From positions 186,001 through 250,000 of the forward strand of contig JAODTK010001665.1 of the NCBI GenBank assembly GCA_026419785.1: 64,000 nucleotides of DNA. The letters are read 5' to 3'. Shown piece by piece: positions 22,250-34,419 of this stretch. The notes under the pieces are model-generated. The model was not told the origin of the DNA. It did not search any database and saw only the letters and a program-made list of their open reading frames with translations. Each line of letters opens with the position of its first letter. Position 1 is the stretch's first letter. The position numbers were made by a program, and so were the translations under genes. The stretch comes from Sclerodactyla briareus. Its lineage: Eukaryota; Echinodermata; Holothuroidea; Dendrochirotida; Sclerodactylidae.

Positions 22250-25100
22250 TACTCTTCCATAGTAATCAATTTCAATCAATATGAATGAATTTGAATTTGG
22301 TCATCATGTCCACACATTGACCCCTAATTCATGGATGCCCATTTACACAAATTCAGGTTATATTATTTGCTCACTTTAGATATCGACCTATATCACTATG
22401 ACAAACTTATAGAGTGTGAATCCAAAGTTAAGACATGTACTCTGAGGTCTTCCTTCTCAGCAGGTGTTAGCAAAACTATTTCAAAAAACCCCACTGTAGT
22501 GTGGCACTTCTGTCATCAAAGCAAATGCTGCCCTCCTCCCCCCTCCTCCCTTCTCTGTCAGAAGGATGATAGTGGCCTTGCATGTCTATTCACATTAAAT
22601 GTACTTATCGTTCAGCCACTCATTTAAAATGGGGTATTCGAATCTAACCCACTTGCATACTGATATCTGTTCTCGCCTGACTACATGTTTTTTCCTTCCC
22701 CAACTACTCCCAAGACAATATCGCATACGTCACGCTGTAGACCTTGAGGTTCCCCCATTCGATCTCTGGCCCTTCATGCATGCGGTGTTTGTCAATTTTT
22801 GGATCTTTTCATCCCTGTATTAACATTCAATACAAAAACTGCCCACCTCATAAGCACAGAGGCTTTGTACGGCAGTAATTCCTCTTTATCCTCTTTCACC
22901 TGAGTGCTCTATTGAATTGCGATCACTTCGCACTTCAGTAATTAGCCGGTCTAGAGCAATCAAAGGGGGCTATTTCCAGATGCACTGTGATATGTATGCA
23001 TCACTCGGTGAGAAGCCAGCCTCTCATTTCCAATCATTATCCTTAGGAAAATTCAGTAGGTGTGACGTCCAAAAGTTTTACCTAAACTGAGTCAACATTG
23101 ATTCGCATTATGAATGGTAATAGAAATGGATATAGCATGCCTTGTCCCTTGTATCATGGCGCATCAGACTACATCCGCTGATCACGTTCGGCAGCCCCCA
23201 CAGGTCTAGTTGATTCAAGACCTTTCCTAATTGATGTATTGAAGTGTGTATTGAGGGTCTGGCCTGTTTTCTTGCCCAATTACTCCTTTGAATATAAAGA
23301 GGAAGGCACTCAATTCATCACTCTCCTGTAAGGGGTTTTACTGTGATTCTAATGTTCGCTACCTGGGGAAAAAAATTGTGTATCATATGTATTGTGGTCC
23401 TGTTTACCATCACATGTACCCCACATTATTTTTTCAGTTTTCTATAGGAGTGTGTTTAGGGGGGAATGTGGTATAAACTGTCTGTTCGTGACCCGAAGCA
23501 GGGGCTTCTGTGACCCCCGTGACCCCCACACAGGCTCACAACTCATCATTTTCACCCTGTGCCCTACTAAATATAACTATACCCACCAATTGCATTGGAA
23601 ATCACTGCACTGCTGCGTCTCTGACTGGCTATATAAGCAGGGGTACGGTGGCTCTTGAAGAAAGGTGGTCACATCCGCAATTGACTATGAAATTGAACTA
23701 AAATGCCAATATTTACCGTAAATAGTAGTGCATTTTGGATCCCTAAGTGGTTACAAAAAACCCTTGTTTAAAGGGTCCCAAACCTGCCAAGAGTTGGTCA
23801 TGGACCCTCAGACCTCCTAGAAACCAACGCTACCCCTGAGCTGCCAGTTACGGGTTTTGCTAGGTAATCAAACCCCTGCACTTGCAGAATGGGCACATGG
23901 GTATCTGCTGACAACATGAATTTGACTGGATTTTATGCATGCTGACATGCCTAGTCAATTAGCCTTTTTGCAATCCTTTCACTAGTTGATTAACCTCTTT
24001 ATGGATACCCACATTTACAAAACCCAATTTACGGAACTCCCCATTCTATCGAGCATGCTGATTCAACTACACCCTGGTTACTAAGTACTGTAGCTACATC
24101 AATTTTCTGCTGCAGACAAAAATGTCATGTGCATTTTGAGAAGCCATGTGCAGGATTCATTTTTTGCATGTAGCCTAGTTTTGGCATCCCATTTGTTCAC
24201 ATGTCAATAAAGTGGGCAGCTTTTTGTGTTTTTGTGAAAGCCCCAAGAAAAGGTGGTAGGTATGGCATATAGCCCCTCATGATGGCTCACTTTCAGAGGT
24301 TGGCTCTTGTTTATCGACATGTAGTAAGTTACTACTTCCAACTGTCCCATCCCCTGTGGAATATGTTGTCTCCGCTTAATGTAATAATAATAAAATGAAT
24401 CCAATTAGGAAGACTCTAATGCTACAAATCCGCCGACGCGCATGCTCACACAGGCTTGAACCAAGAAATATTACAGATATAGCACAGCAATGAAACATTT
24501 AAACATCGGCAACGTTTTCATTAAATGAGATTCAGCATGCTGCATTTAAAAAGGTTTACAGAGGGGATTGATCTGGTTTGTGTTCCTCAGTTAGGTAATT
24601 GCCCCCGAGAAGGTCCTGTCGTCCTGTCCCCCGAAAGGTCTGTCCCCTTGTCTGTGTATATTTTGGCTAGACATTAGGTTCTTTGATAAGGATCTCAGGC
24701 CTGAATGTTGGTCTATTCGGTAATTGCTCTAGTCTAGTATTCCTACTTTGATGTGAGGTTGGTGCCAAACCCGTTCATCGCACGGTAGGAGAGCAGAGTT
24801 TGGGAATGTTTCACAACGTTACGCCACTAATGTGGATGATTTGTTTGGATTGAAATTTTGCTTGCCTCCCTCCCCACTTCATCCATTGATAACCTCATTT
24901 TGGAATATTCCCCATTTGCCGGCAATAATCCTTGTCGCTGTGCAGTTTACCCTTGCGGCCTGACCATTGCCTCCTAAAGGTGATAGCGTGACTGGGCTCA
25001 GACCCCTTGTAATTGGCGGGGAGGCTCCAAACCTCCAGCATTTGTTTATAGTCGATGTGACATTTATTACATCAGTGCAGCGGCGCCTCAATTTTGCCAG
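22250..25100. other. No gene recognised
   Basis: Ordinary intergenic or intronic-looking sequence. Some short frames look protein-like on both strands (for example minus strand near 23200), but none has convincing splice signals at both ends. Confidence 0.4.
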
Positions 25101-25118
25101 TTTTAAAACGCTTCATAC

Positions 25119-25226
25119 CTTGGCGGAAGCGTATATGCATCCTTGCGAATGCACTGCTCCCTGTGGTCCTGAACTTCTGTACAGTTATAGGGCATCTCTA
25201 GTCCATCTCCGTGATGGAATTGGGCT
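25119..25226 (-). CDS. Candidate symmetric exon, unidentified
   Basis: On the minus strand the acceptor 'CAATCCTTAGCCCACAG' precedes a 108-bp segment that ends at 'CGCCAAG|GTATGA'. It is open in the frame starting at its second base, so the exon is symmetric (phase 2 in, phase 2 out). The peptide reads AQFHHGDGLEMPYNCTEV and then QDHREQCIRKDAYTLPPR, with two cysteines and one N-glycosylation sequon (NCT), compatible with an extracellular domain but not diagnostic. It lies about 5.6 kb upstream of the receptor-like exon on the same strand and could belong to the same gene. The plus strand is also open for 108 codons across this region, which weakens the call. Confidence 0.3.
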
Positions 25227-25861
25227 CTGTGGGCTAAGGATTGTTGTAGATGGAGTCCGCTTATCTTTTCAGCCTGTTTCAGAAATTTATTAGGAGACAA
25301 CATTTTCAATTGTAGAACTTGTAGCAGCCAGTACCATAGAGACTCATCAGAGCAGTACAGTACCTCCGTTATGTTCTCAATGAAGAAGGGACGTGCTAGA
25401 ACAGAGGACAGTAGTGCTGCATGAGCTTGAGGATTGTAGCCAGGCTAGGCCTGCTCCGCTATTAGGAATCCATACTTTATTAGGGGGTGCAAAAAAATAG
25501 GAGGGGGCACAGTTATATGACAGGGAGGACTCCGAAGAACTAACCCTTCCCTAAGGAAGTAATTACTGAGGGGAGGGGGGTGTGCATACCATGTCTCCTT
25601 TTCCTTTGAGGAATTTCAAATTTCATGATGCCATCCGTGCTCGTACATAATTTGCTATCAGGAAATGTAATGAATGATTATGAATGAATGAAGACAAATC
25701 AACATTTCCTTCATAACTACATCCCATCAGGGGGTGAGGCACACACTTCATTTTTGAGAGGTACCCTCTCCCTCCTTGGCGATATTACTATCAATATTGC
25801 TTGTCAGCATGCATCAGTGTGGTGGGGGCCTCATCCCGGCAGCCTGCACATTGTGCACAAG

Positions 25862-26007
25862 CATGAGCGTCACCACGCTCTCAAAAGTGGGGAGGATATG
25901 GCCAAATTTTCAAAATTTTACTGTGTGAAAATGTTAAAGTCAATGGGAGCATTGTCGAAAAGTGAGGGGGACATGTCCCCCCCGTCCCCCAACTGTTGAC
26001 GCCCATG
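25862..26007. mobile_element. hAT-type MITE, 146 bp, perfect 8-bp target duplication
   Basis: The ends are 'CATGAGCGTCAC' on the left and, read as reverse complement, 'CATGGGCGTCAA' on the right. The element is flanked on both sides by the identical 8-mer TGCACAAG (25854-25861 and 26008-26015). Eight-base duplications and CA...TG ends are typical of hAT elements. The interior has 'GGGGGACATGTCCCCC'. Related fragments, in reverse orientation, occur near 28720-28770 and 63400-63460, sharing 'GATGCTCCCATTGAC' and 'TTTTCACACA'. It is too short to code. Confidence 0.85.
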
Positions 26008-26423
26008 TGCACAAGGTCTGAGGCCCCACTGACGGAGGTCCAAACCTCCCAAGGTTGTTGGGATCCTGGAATGAAAGACCTCATAAATACTTCAAGAGAG
26101 CTTTGACTAGCTGCTCGGCCTTGGTGAAATATTTTCTCGACTGAAAAATGGTATGTAATCACCACATGATCCAAATTGCCGAAATTTGAAATCTGCCAGA
26201 AGACTATACAGGCATTCTTCCTGAGTTTATTTTGGGTAAGAAATTTAGGTATACATGCAAGACTGATTAGCTCATAGAAAATGTAATGTACTGTATCCTA
26301 GGCTAATTGGACATGCAAAATTTTGCTGATAACATATAGGCAGAAGAAAATCCTGTGCATTTTGTTATGCTTCACTTATCGGGGGGATAGCTGAGGCTCT
26401 CGTCGACGATCAGACGATAAACG

Positions 26424-26680
26424 GTCGTCTTTCTCTGTGGCATGCGTTAGTTGGAAAGAAGCACACTTGGCATGACTTTGCTCTTGTATGCGCATACAGT
26501 ACCAATAATCAGATGCATTGAGGTATGGGGAAAACATGCAGTTGTCTACTCGTCTTTCTCTAGGTCATGCATCAGTGGAGACTGAAAACTACTCTTGCAT
26601 GATTCTGCTCTGTTGCAGGCATCATGATGGACTGCAGCCCCAGTTGCTCTGGAGTAGGTGATACATCATCCCTATGATTA
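26424..26680 (+). repeat. Tandem duplication, period about 126 bp
   Basis: 'CGTCTTTCTCT' occurs at about 26425 and 26551 and is followed in both copies by a related GG.CATGC.T.AGT block and then 'GCATGA.T.TGCTCT'. The two copies have diverged by substitutions and small indels. Confidence 0.55.
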
Positions 26681-26689
26681 TCTTCACAA

Positions 26690-27900
26690 TCAACAAACGT
26701 CTCCCCTGCTAGATAATTACATTTCAGTAGAATAGATACATGCTGCCCTGGCAGTCAGTCTGGCACTCAATTGTTTCCCCTATGCTGCCATACACATAGG
26801 AAATATTGAGACAGTATGGCAGTTGGCGAGGGTGTGATTTTAGCCTATGTTGTCTAAACATGTAGGCTTCATTCTTTATGGAATGCCCACAACCCATCCA
26901 CACACCCATCCATCCATCTGGCCCGGTCCAAGGTCACCTTAATCTTAATGTCAACAGAGGTCAGTCTGCAAACCTTGTTCATGTGATATCTGTTTGAGAC
27001 AAAGATGAAGAGGACTCATGTAGTTGGTAAGTAGGTTGACCATATAAAGTACAATAGTATACATGATTCCTATTATTCCGAGAACATGTCAAAGATCACT
27101 TAGAATAAGAAAGAGCTTTTTATGTACATAACATTATCAAGCTCCTATTGCCATAGCCGAATAGCCACGACACTCTCTTCAATGGGGCTGCACATTACAT
27201 TGCAAATATATTGAACTCAGGCTACAGATACTGTAACAACAGGGTGATAAGTTAATGACATTATTTTTTACATTCCAAACCTGGATGAGTCATGGAATTC
27301 TTATAAAATGTTCGAGTATATACTCAGCGTCAGGGAACTAGGTCATGGATATGATTTGGTCATGGAAAAGTCATGAATCCTTTCTTGTCTCTGAGAACAG
27401 ACTGAGGTAGCTAGGAAGTTCATAGGAAGACACATAAATATGTGGGGCTGTTAGTACCCCCCCTCTCCTGACCTCCCACGCCCAACATGGTGAATATAGA
27501 CCCCACTGTTGAGCAAGGTACCACCATTCACCATGACCTTGATGTGGTGGTGTCATCGAACCTTTTAACTATAATCTCGATATCAGTATCTCTTTTTCAC
27601 TGAAGCTGCTGGCTGCAATCCACCATCAGATAAATCCAAAGTATGTAAGAGTTGTCAGTATCAATAGACCCTGCTGCTTTGTGGTGTAATGGGGCGAGAG
27701 TTTTGGGTCCCACGGTGCGCTATCAGGTCTAAGGAATCAACTTGTTAAGGGTCAATATACTGGTTGGTTTGTGTGGCAATAGTGTGATTAGATAAACATC
27801 ATAGAACAGGTCATATCACAGCTATATTCAGTACATCTTAAGAATTAAACAAACTGTTGCGTTATAATAATATCGATAGACTGCCAGCCTTGAGCAATTT
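26690..27900. other. No gene recognised
   Basis: No splice-bounded exon or repeat was identified here. A plus-strand frame at 27910-28131 (CAKCYQKQ ... GDVDDGRVMVCVYHS) overlaps equally open minus-strand frames and cannot be assigned. Confidence 0.4.
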
Positions 27901-28539
27901 ATAGCGTGGTTGAGCGAAGACCATACAACAGGTCTCATCATAACTGACACATGCGCCAAGTGCTACCAAAAACAATTGTTGGCAACAACTCCTGCTGGTC
28001 GCGCATGGGGAGATGTCGATGACGGTAGAGTGATGGTATGCGTCTACCACTCGCTGACACACTCCTTCCATGGTGTTGGGAAGCTCTGCATAATGGAAAC
28101 GGGTGGGCAGGTGGCAAAAAAAATGAGCTGAGGTATATACACACTGCTGTCCATCTATTGTATCAAGCTGTGTCAGTCACGGTGAGTGGTCTGCCACCAT
28201 ACAAACACACGCATTGGTTCTTTGGGGAATCAATATCCAAAAATTTGTTCAAAGTATACCATAGTTCTTGAGAGTCAATTTTCAATTTCATATTTGAGGC
28301 TGAAGGTAAACTGGCTTACGATAGCATCCATTCCACCAGTAGTTGAGACTTATGGGTTTACTTCTGCTGGGACTGCGCCATCAACTCAGGTGGCACAATC
28401 CTTCACTGGTCCCCCCCCCCCCCCCTTCCACCCCATGATCACACAGTACAGCAGATCAACTTTCCCGGTCTCCTGAACTTCCACACCTGGGCGCACATCC
28501 CCGCGGGTAAGGGGATATAGTCCACCCCTCTTCAAAAGG

Positions 28540-28805
28540 GCGCATTGGGGTGGGTCAGGGTCAATTTTGTTTGTGGGGGGGGCCTAGCAGGGAGGGGAAA
28601 GCCATTTTGTGTGTGAAACATCATTAGGTATGGAGGCCTCCCCAAAAGTTTGGCCGTCAATGACCCGGACCCCCCTATGGGCCCCCCCCCCCCCCCCCCC
28701 CCCTTTGCGCCTGCCCCCACTTTCTGGCGATGCGCCCATTTCACACAGTAATTTTCTGGTTCGAGCCCAATCTTCCCCCCCCCCCCCCTCCCCCACCTTT
28801 TTCAT
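28540..28805. mobile_element. G/C-tract MITE, compound copy
   Basis: The part at 28600-28675 matches the reverse complement of the MITE at 62624-62791: 'CATTTTGTGTGTGAAA', 'GTATGGAGGCCT' and 'GACCCCCCTA' appear in the same order. It continues through a C22 tract into 'GCGATGCGCCCATT' and 'TTTCATATGGATGTGCT', which matches 63405-63530. 'AAAAGGGCGCATTG' on the left and the reverse complement of 'CGATGCGCCCATTT' are near-identical, suggesting inverted ends around 28535 and 28741. Confidence 0.55.
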
Positions 28806-30286
28806 ATGGATGTGCTAATTGTTCCCAAAATTCATCCTGAAAAGAAATAGTGGGCCTGGCCCGAAAAGAGGATCTGACCCTGAGTGTTCAAGAGAATGTG
28901 GTGAGGGGGGGGTGGATACTTTAAGGGTGGATGTCAACTCTGCCACTGATAAACTGCCTCGTGGGAAAGCCAAAGACCAATGGAAAACATCCAGGTGGCC
29001 CCCATCTTTCAGACCACTGCCATAACCATTTAGTCTCAGAGCAGTGAACAAAAAACACTTTTGGAAATACTGGCTGGCTAATATTTTTACCTCCAATGCA
29101 GCACGGGCTTCATGAATTAAAAGTACATAGGCCCGTTTACCCAGGGCAATCTGTCTTCATCCCAAATGTCAATATGAACTGCTTGGATAGCAATTTCTGA
29201 ACTCACATTCCAAATTGGCAGACAAATAGTAGATACTGCTGAGGACTGCTTACTGAAATGAAAGGTGCAGTCCCTATATCAGAGAAGCTATGTCTGAAAA
29301 TGACTTTCATCTGTTAATTGGTGGATTGAAAGAACCTATGCTGTATTAAATTGCTCTCCTGCCAGGTCTGAGTTACTTCTCATTTAGCTGTTTTTGTTAC
29401 CATCTATTGGGCAGTGGACCATGATTAGCCAGGCAGCTGCTTAATTGGCTGATGGGAATTAAAGCGCATAAGGACGATAACGTAAATATTCCTACTGCAT
29501 TATTGTCCTGTCTGTCATTGTGTTTCCCCCCCCCCCCTCTTGTCGTCTGACACTTTCCAAGGAAAATTCTTGGTGAACTGTTATTACAACCACCATAGCC
29601 TCCAGCAGCATTCACAGTAGATCAATAACACCGGCTTACCCATTAATAGAAAAGATTGTAGTACATTACATGGAAGGTCGCTTCGTACAACTGAAATGCG
29701 TGCAGAATGCCAGTTTCAACATGGTTGTGGTATTTTGCAGGCCACATCCAAATCACTATCAACTGGTACAGCCCAGCTGCACAGTGGGAGAGGCAAGTGG
29801 CAAATAGAAAAACAAAGATGGTTTGGGGGCGGGGGGGATGGGGGGGTTCTGAGGGAAGATGTAGGGGGGTTTTCCTTAATGAAGATGTAAGCGGGATATT
29901 GTCCCCCCAAATTCTGATACCCAACCTTCCCTTGAATGGAACCATAAATTTTTACTTTTAAATTACCCTGAAAGCAAAATGGTGCAATGTTTCAGCCTGC
30001 TGATCAAACCAGCTATTCCGGTTGGGCTAGATAGTACTTCTGAATTTCATTTCATTTGTCTGAATCTGTCTGCCATTCTACCCCATCCATTCGTCAACCT
30101 GTACCATTTTCTCACTCTCAAGGTTTCATTCTCTTTTGTTGTGACTATGGATTCCCTCACTTGGTTTTACCCTCCTCTTCCCCAGATCTCGGTTTCCAAA
30201 TGCCTCTTTTGATCCCTTCCCTCCCCCCCCCCGACCCTCTCCCCTCCCCAGATCGCGGTTCCATATGCCTCCTCTTGATTGCCCAG

Positions 30287-30449
30287 CTGTTGATGGTTCA
30301 TTATCAACCAGGCAGTACAGTCACGAGTACATCTCCAAGTAGGTTATTGATTGAGAAATCCCTCTTGCTCAACATAGCAATTCGCTCCATCTGCCCATTC
30401 CTGCCCCCGGTAATGCATCTCCTCCCAGGGCTGCTAACTGGAACCTGTG
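30287..30449 (+). CDS. Candidate internal exon, unidentified
   Basis: A long pyrimidine tract ends in 'CTTGATTGCCCAG' at 30286, a strong acceptor, and 'ACCTGTG|GTAAGTAT' at 30449-30450 is an almost consensus donor. The 163 bp between them are open in the frame starting at 30287, leaving one base at the end. The peptide starts LLMVHYQPGSTVTSTSPS and continues IEKSLLLNIAIRSICPFL, a helix-like hydrophobic stretch. A second frame is open only for the first 18 codons. A 21-bp micro-exon starting at 30429 after 'TCTCCTCCCAG' is an alternative. No family recognised. Confidence 0.4.
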
Positions 30450-31084
30450 GTAAGTATAAAAAAAAAACAGAGATGTAGAAAAAGAGAAAGAATTTAGTGG
30501 AAAAAATTGATTGTTATTAGACATGTGTATTATTGCATTTAATAAAATGGACCCCCTTGGCCCCCATTCACAGTGCCATCGAATAGGTTGCAGGCTGGCC
30601 CTTGAAGAGTTATAGATTTCCAGTGGCGGTGACGTACACCAGGACGTGTGTAGCGTACTCATTGGAGAGTAGCATGCAATGATGGGGCAGAAGTTGAACT
30701 GAATGGGAAAATATTTCGATTGTACCATGGTCGAGAATCTGTAACCATATGACATGGTAGTGCCTGTTAAAATGTATGAATAACACAAGAACAGGATGAG
30801 TTCGGAGCTCAAAGGTTGAGATTTCAGGTTTTATGAAATATGCTCTTTTCATTTATGTGCACTTCAAAGCATCTGCTCTGGCAGCCACCTACCTAGCAGA
30901 TTTGATAACATGGCGACACACACTGGCAGAACTAGCTTAGCTAGGCTCTGCTTCTGACACCGCCTGAATCAACGAGCAAAGAATTTGTTGGGCTCTCAAA
31001 TCGGCCGATTCAAGGGTTTTTAGCACAAACCAGCTATCCTGGTTGAACTATTGTGATGCCCATGTCATTCTATCTATCCTCCTA

Positions 31085-31790
31085 TCTATCCAGTCTGTGA
31101 ACTTTTACTTTTTGGGCCAAAAAATGTTCGTGCTTCAATGAAACTCAACCAGACTTGGGTCACAATGTTTATTGACTGATGAGTCATCTTTGACCACCTG
31201 AAGGTCAAGGTCAAATGGCATTAAGGGGCGCAATGGGCCAATAAGTGGAAAACTGCGAAAACGCTGAGTTCTCCTACAAATTTTGATGCACAGTGCCAAT
31301 GTTCGGTCATAATGATGGTCTATCAGCCATACCTTCGGCGTGTTCAGGAATTTTTGGTCCAAGGTCCCACTTGGGCCCGAGGCCCATTTTATGAAATTTC
31401 ACACAATGGTACTTGAAGTGCATCTCCTCCCACAAGCTTCAATGATTTTCTTCAAATGTACAGATAATAGTCTGGGGGTTAGAGGGCCATTGGGGTTGTT
31501 CATGAATATACTTTAGGCCCAGGGCCCAAACTGGGCCCTCTAGGGCCCATTATATGAAATGCTGTTAAATCATGTATCTCCTACAAATCTAGTTGCACCA
31601 TGCTGATGTTCGGTCATAATGATGGTCTGATAGCCGTATCTTCAGGGTGCCCAGGGATTTGGGACCCCAAGCCTATTGTGGCCCAGGGCACAATGTGGAA
31701 ATTATGCAAAATGTTTTTTGGTGCACAGTACTGACATTCGGTCATAATGATGGTCTAACAGTCGTACCTTTGGGTGTTCAGTAATTTTTG
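31085..31790 (+). repeat. Fragment of the composite repeat, internal module
   Basis: It shares 'GAAGGTCAAGGTCAAA', repeated 'GTTCGGTCATAATGATGG' blocks at about 31300, 31607 and 31739, and 'GGGCCC...CCATTT' motifs with the modules at 16020-17215 and 33335-34411. The repeated blocks show an internal tandem arrangement. Confidence 0.55.
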
Positions 31791-34411
31791 TCTCACCTAG
31801 AATGAAATTCAGGAAGAGAGACATAGTCGCCACTATGGCGTGTGTGCATGTGTGTGTGTGTGTGTGTCACGCTTTCTCATTAGACAGGATTACTCACAAA
31901 CCGGTCGAGGAGACTCTTTGATGAAATTTTGTGTGTAGCACCGGGATGGGGTGTACACGATCTGATTAGATTTTGGGCAGCAAAGTCAATAATTAAGTTG
32001 GGGCAATAGCTCATTTAGGTAAATTATTGTGTAAAGCTCGTTTTAGCAGGATTACGCAAGACTCGTATGTGCTACAGTGATTGAGTTTGGCATGTAGGAC
32101 CTGGGGATGACAGGTGGAGAACTGATTAGATTTTCAGCCTGAATTAGCTAATTAAGTGGTCTAACTTTGCATAATTTATGCAAAATGTTTCAAGTTGTCG
32201 GAATCTCACGGAACTTGGTGGATGTTGTCTACCATGGTTTCCCAAGACAATTTATAAAGTGAAGTCGGGGTCACTGGAGGTCATTTAATTTCAATAATTT
32301 ATGCAATTTTTGAAAGTTTGTTGGATTTTCACAAACTTGGTAGATGTGATCCACCTTTGATCTATCATTTTGAAGGTACAGCTGGGGTCAGTAGAGGTCA
32401 TTGTATGTGCCTAATACGCATAATATATTCCAATTTCCAACTTGGTAAGAATTTCGCCAAACGGTATGGTTCTTGTTCAACATTTCCGGTGGATCTGATG
32501 TGGTTTGATTGTGTTTCATTTTCGATTTGTGATCTGTGAATTCCTATCCTATTATATCCAGATCTAAAGCACTGAGGAACGAGTAAACCATAGCTCTGGT
32601 AGGATTCAATTTTACTGCTGTTATAATACTCATATGTATGTGCCTCTTATAACAGCTTCTGTTGGAATAAAGCGCTGAGGAACGGGCCATAGCTCCTGTG
32701 ACAATTGTGCTGTTATAAGCTGACCCACAAGCAAACCCTTCTCTCTTACCCAACCAATTTGATTAGGTTGATTAGACCTTCAAGAATACTGTAACATTTT
32801 CTTTCCTCTCTTCTTGCCTGGGGACTGGGGAAAATGCGGAGGGTTCTTAAAGATATATTTTTGTGGTGTGGGTGTGGGGGAGGCGGGGAGGGTGTGTGCT
32901 GCATGGCGGGGGGTTGGATGTCCTGGCTGCTCGCGAAAATAAAAGGCAAGGGTAATGAAGGAAATGATTTTACAAGGGCAAAGAAGCCCGGGCTGCTAAG
33001 GGGATTTGGAACATTTCAAGTTGAATTTTAGGTCAAAGAAGTGAATTGAGCCTGAGCGACAAAAAACTGTTCAAAATTTGGGTATTTATGGAGAGAGAGT
33101 GGAGGGGGGGGGGGGGCATGAAGAAAGGAAAACAATTAAGGGACTATTGAGAGTCAAACTTATTATTTATATTAGTTATTATATTAGTTATTTCAGGAAT
33201 TTTCATGTGTTGTATATGAAAATATGTGATTGTTCGTTTTCATTTACAACGAGTCGAATTGAACTTGTGGGGTTTGTGTAGGTATAATAAAAACCAACGA
33301 TCGCCACAGGGAAGACATTTTTGCGATCGCTTGTTAATTCAAAAGCCCCACTTGGGCCGAGGGCCCCATTTTAAGAAATTTCATGGAATTTCACATATTG
33401 GTATTGAAATGAATCTGTCTTCCACAAGTACCTATGTTTGACGAACTTCTGGCTGAAGCCAATGTGGGCACTCGGGCCTAATGTTGATCATGCAAAATGC
33501 TTCTACAAATTTTATTGCCCAGTCCGGTTGATGTTGATGTTCGGTCATAATGCGGGGTTCTAGTAGCCATACCTTTAGGAATTTTGGACTTAAGGCCAGT
33601 TTGGGCTGGGGCCATCACATGCAATAGAAGCAGCAAAAATGTTTCTCCTACAGTGCTGATGCTTGATCATGATGATGAGTAGTCATACCTATGGGCCTTT
33701 CAACAATGTTTGGTCCAAAGACCCATTTGGGCCCTACAGCCGATCTACTCTAGCAGTGTATGTCAACAATCATTCTTGGCCCCCAATGTCGACCAAACTT
33801 GCACACATTGTTTATTGACCCATAGACGTGTTTTGACTGGCGTGAAGGTCAGGGTCAAAGGTCATGGGGCAATAATCCGCAATATAGGCCATTATGTATA
33901 AAAATTCAAAATGAATCTCTCAAAGTAAATCAGATTTTCTTGAAACTGTGTCATGATGTTCTTTGAGGTGCTCTTTTCAGCTTGTTTGCAGATTTTGATG
34001 CAACATCAAATTTTTTGTGGTCTTAATTGAAACAGTAACATCTGATGAAAAAAGCAAAACAGTCAATCTTTGGGGGATGTTGACCAAATCTGGACCCGAT
34101 GTTCGTTGACTTTCGTGACTTATGAAGGTCAAGGTCAGGGGTCATTGAAGGGCACAATAGGCCATTGTGTGAAATTGCCTCTCTCTCAATTGAGCATTCT
34201 TCGATGGATGTTGACTAAAGTGAGGAACTGTTCATTGACTGCTAAGACATTATTGGCCATACGAAGATCATTGCCAAAGGTTGTTACAGGAGCACAATAG
34301 GCCATTGCTTGAAACTGTCTTCTTGGCCCTCATGATCTTGAACATTTAACACATAATTGTACATTTGTCTTTGTACATTTGTGTGGTTTGAGCTACAGCA
34401 CTATTGGTGCT
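31791..34411 (+). mobile_element. Composite repeat element with palindromic ends, long copy
   Basis: It starts with 'TCTCACCTAGAATG', the same head as at 15620, followed by a (GT)n run at 31838-31866. The middle module, 32130-33330, is also found at 50600-51695. The last module, 33335-34411, is also found at 16015-17205 and ends in 'AGCACTATTGGTGCT' (34397-34411). It is therefore the 15613 element plus an extra module of about 1.2 kb. No protein is conserved across copies. Confidence 0.6.
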
Positions 34412-34419
34412 CTTGTTCT

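Noticed and set aside
26631-26668. Possible 38-bp micro-exon after 'GCTCTGTTGCAG'
   Set aside because: Good acceptor but poor donor; it sits in the second copy of a tandem duplication.
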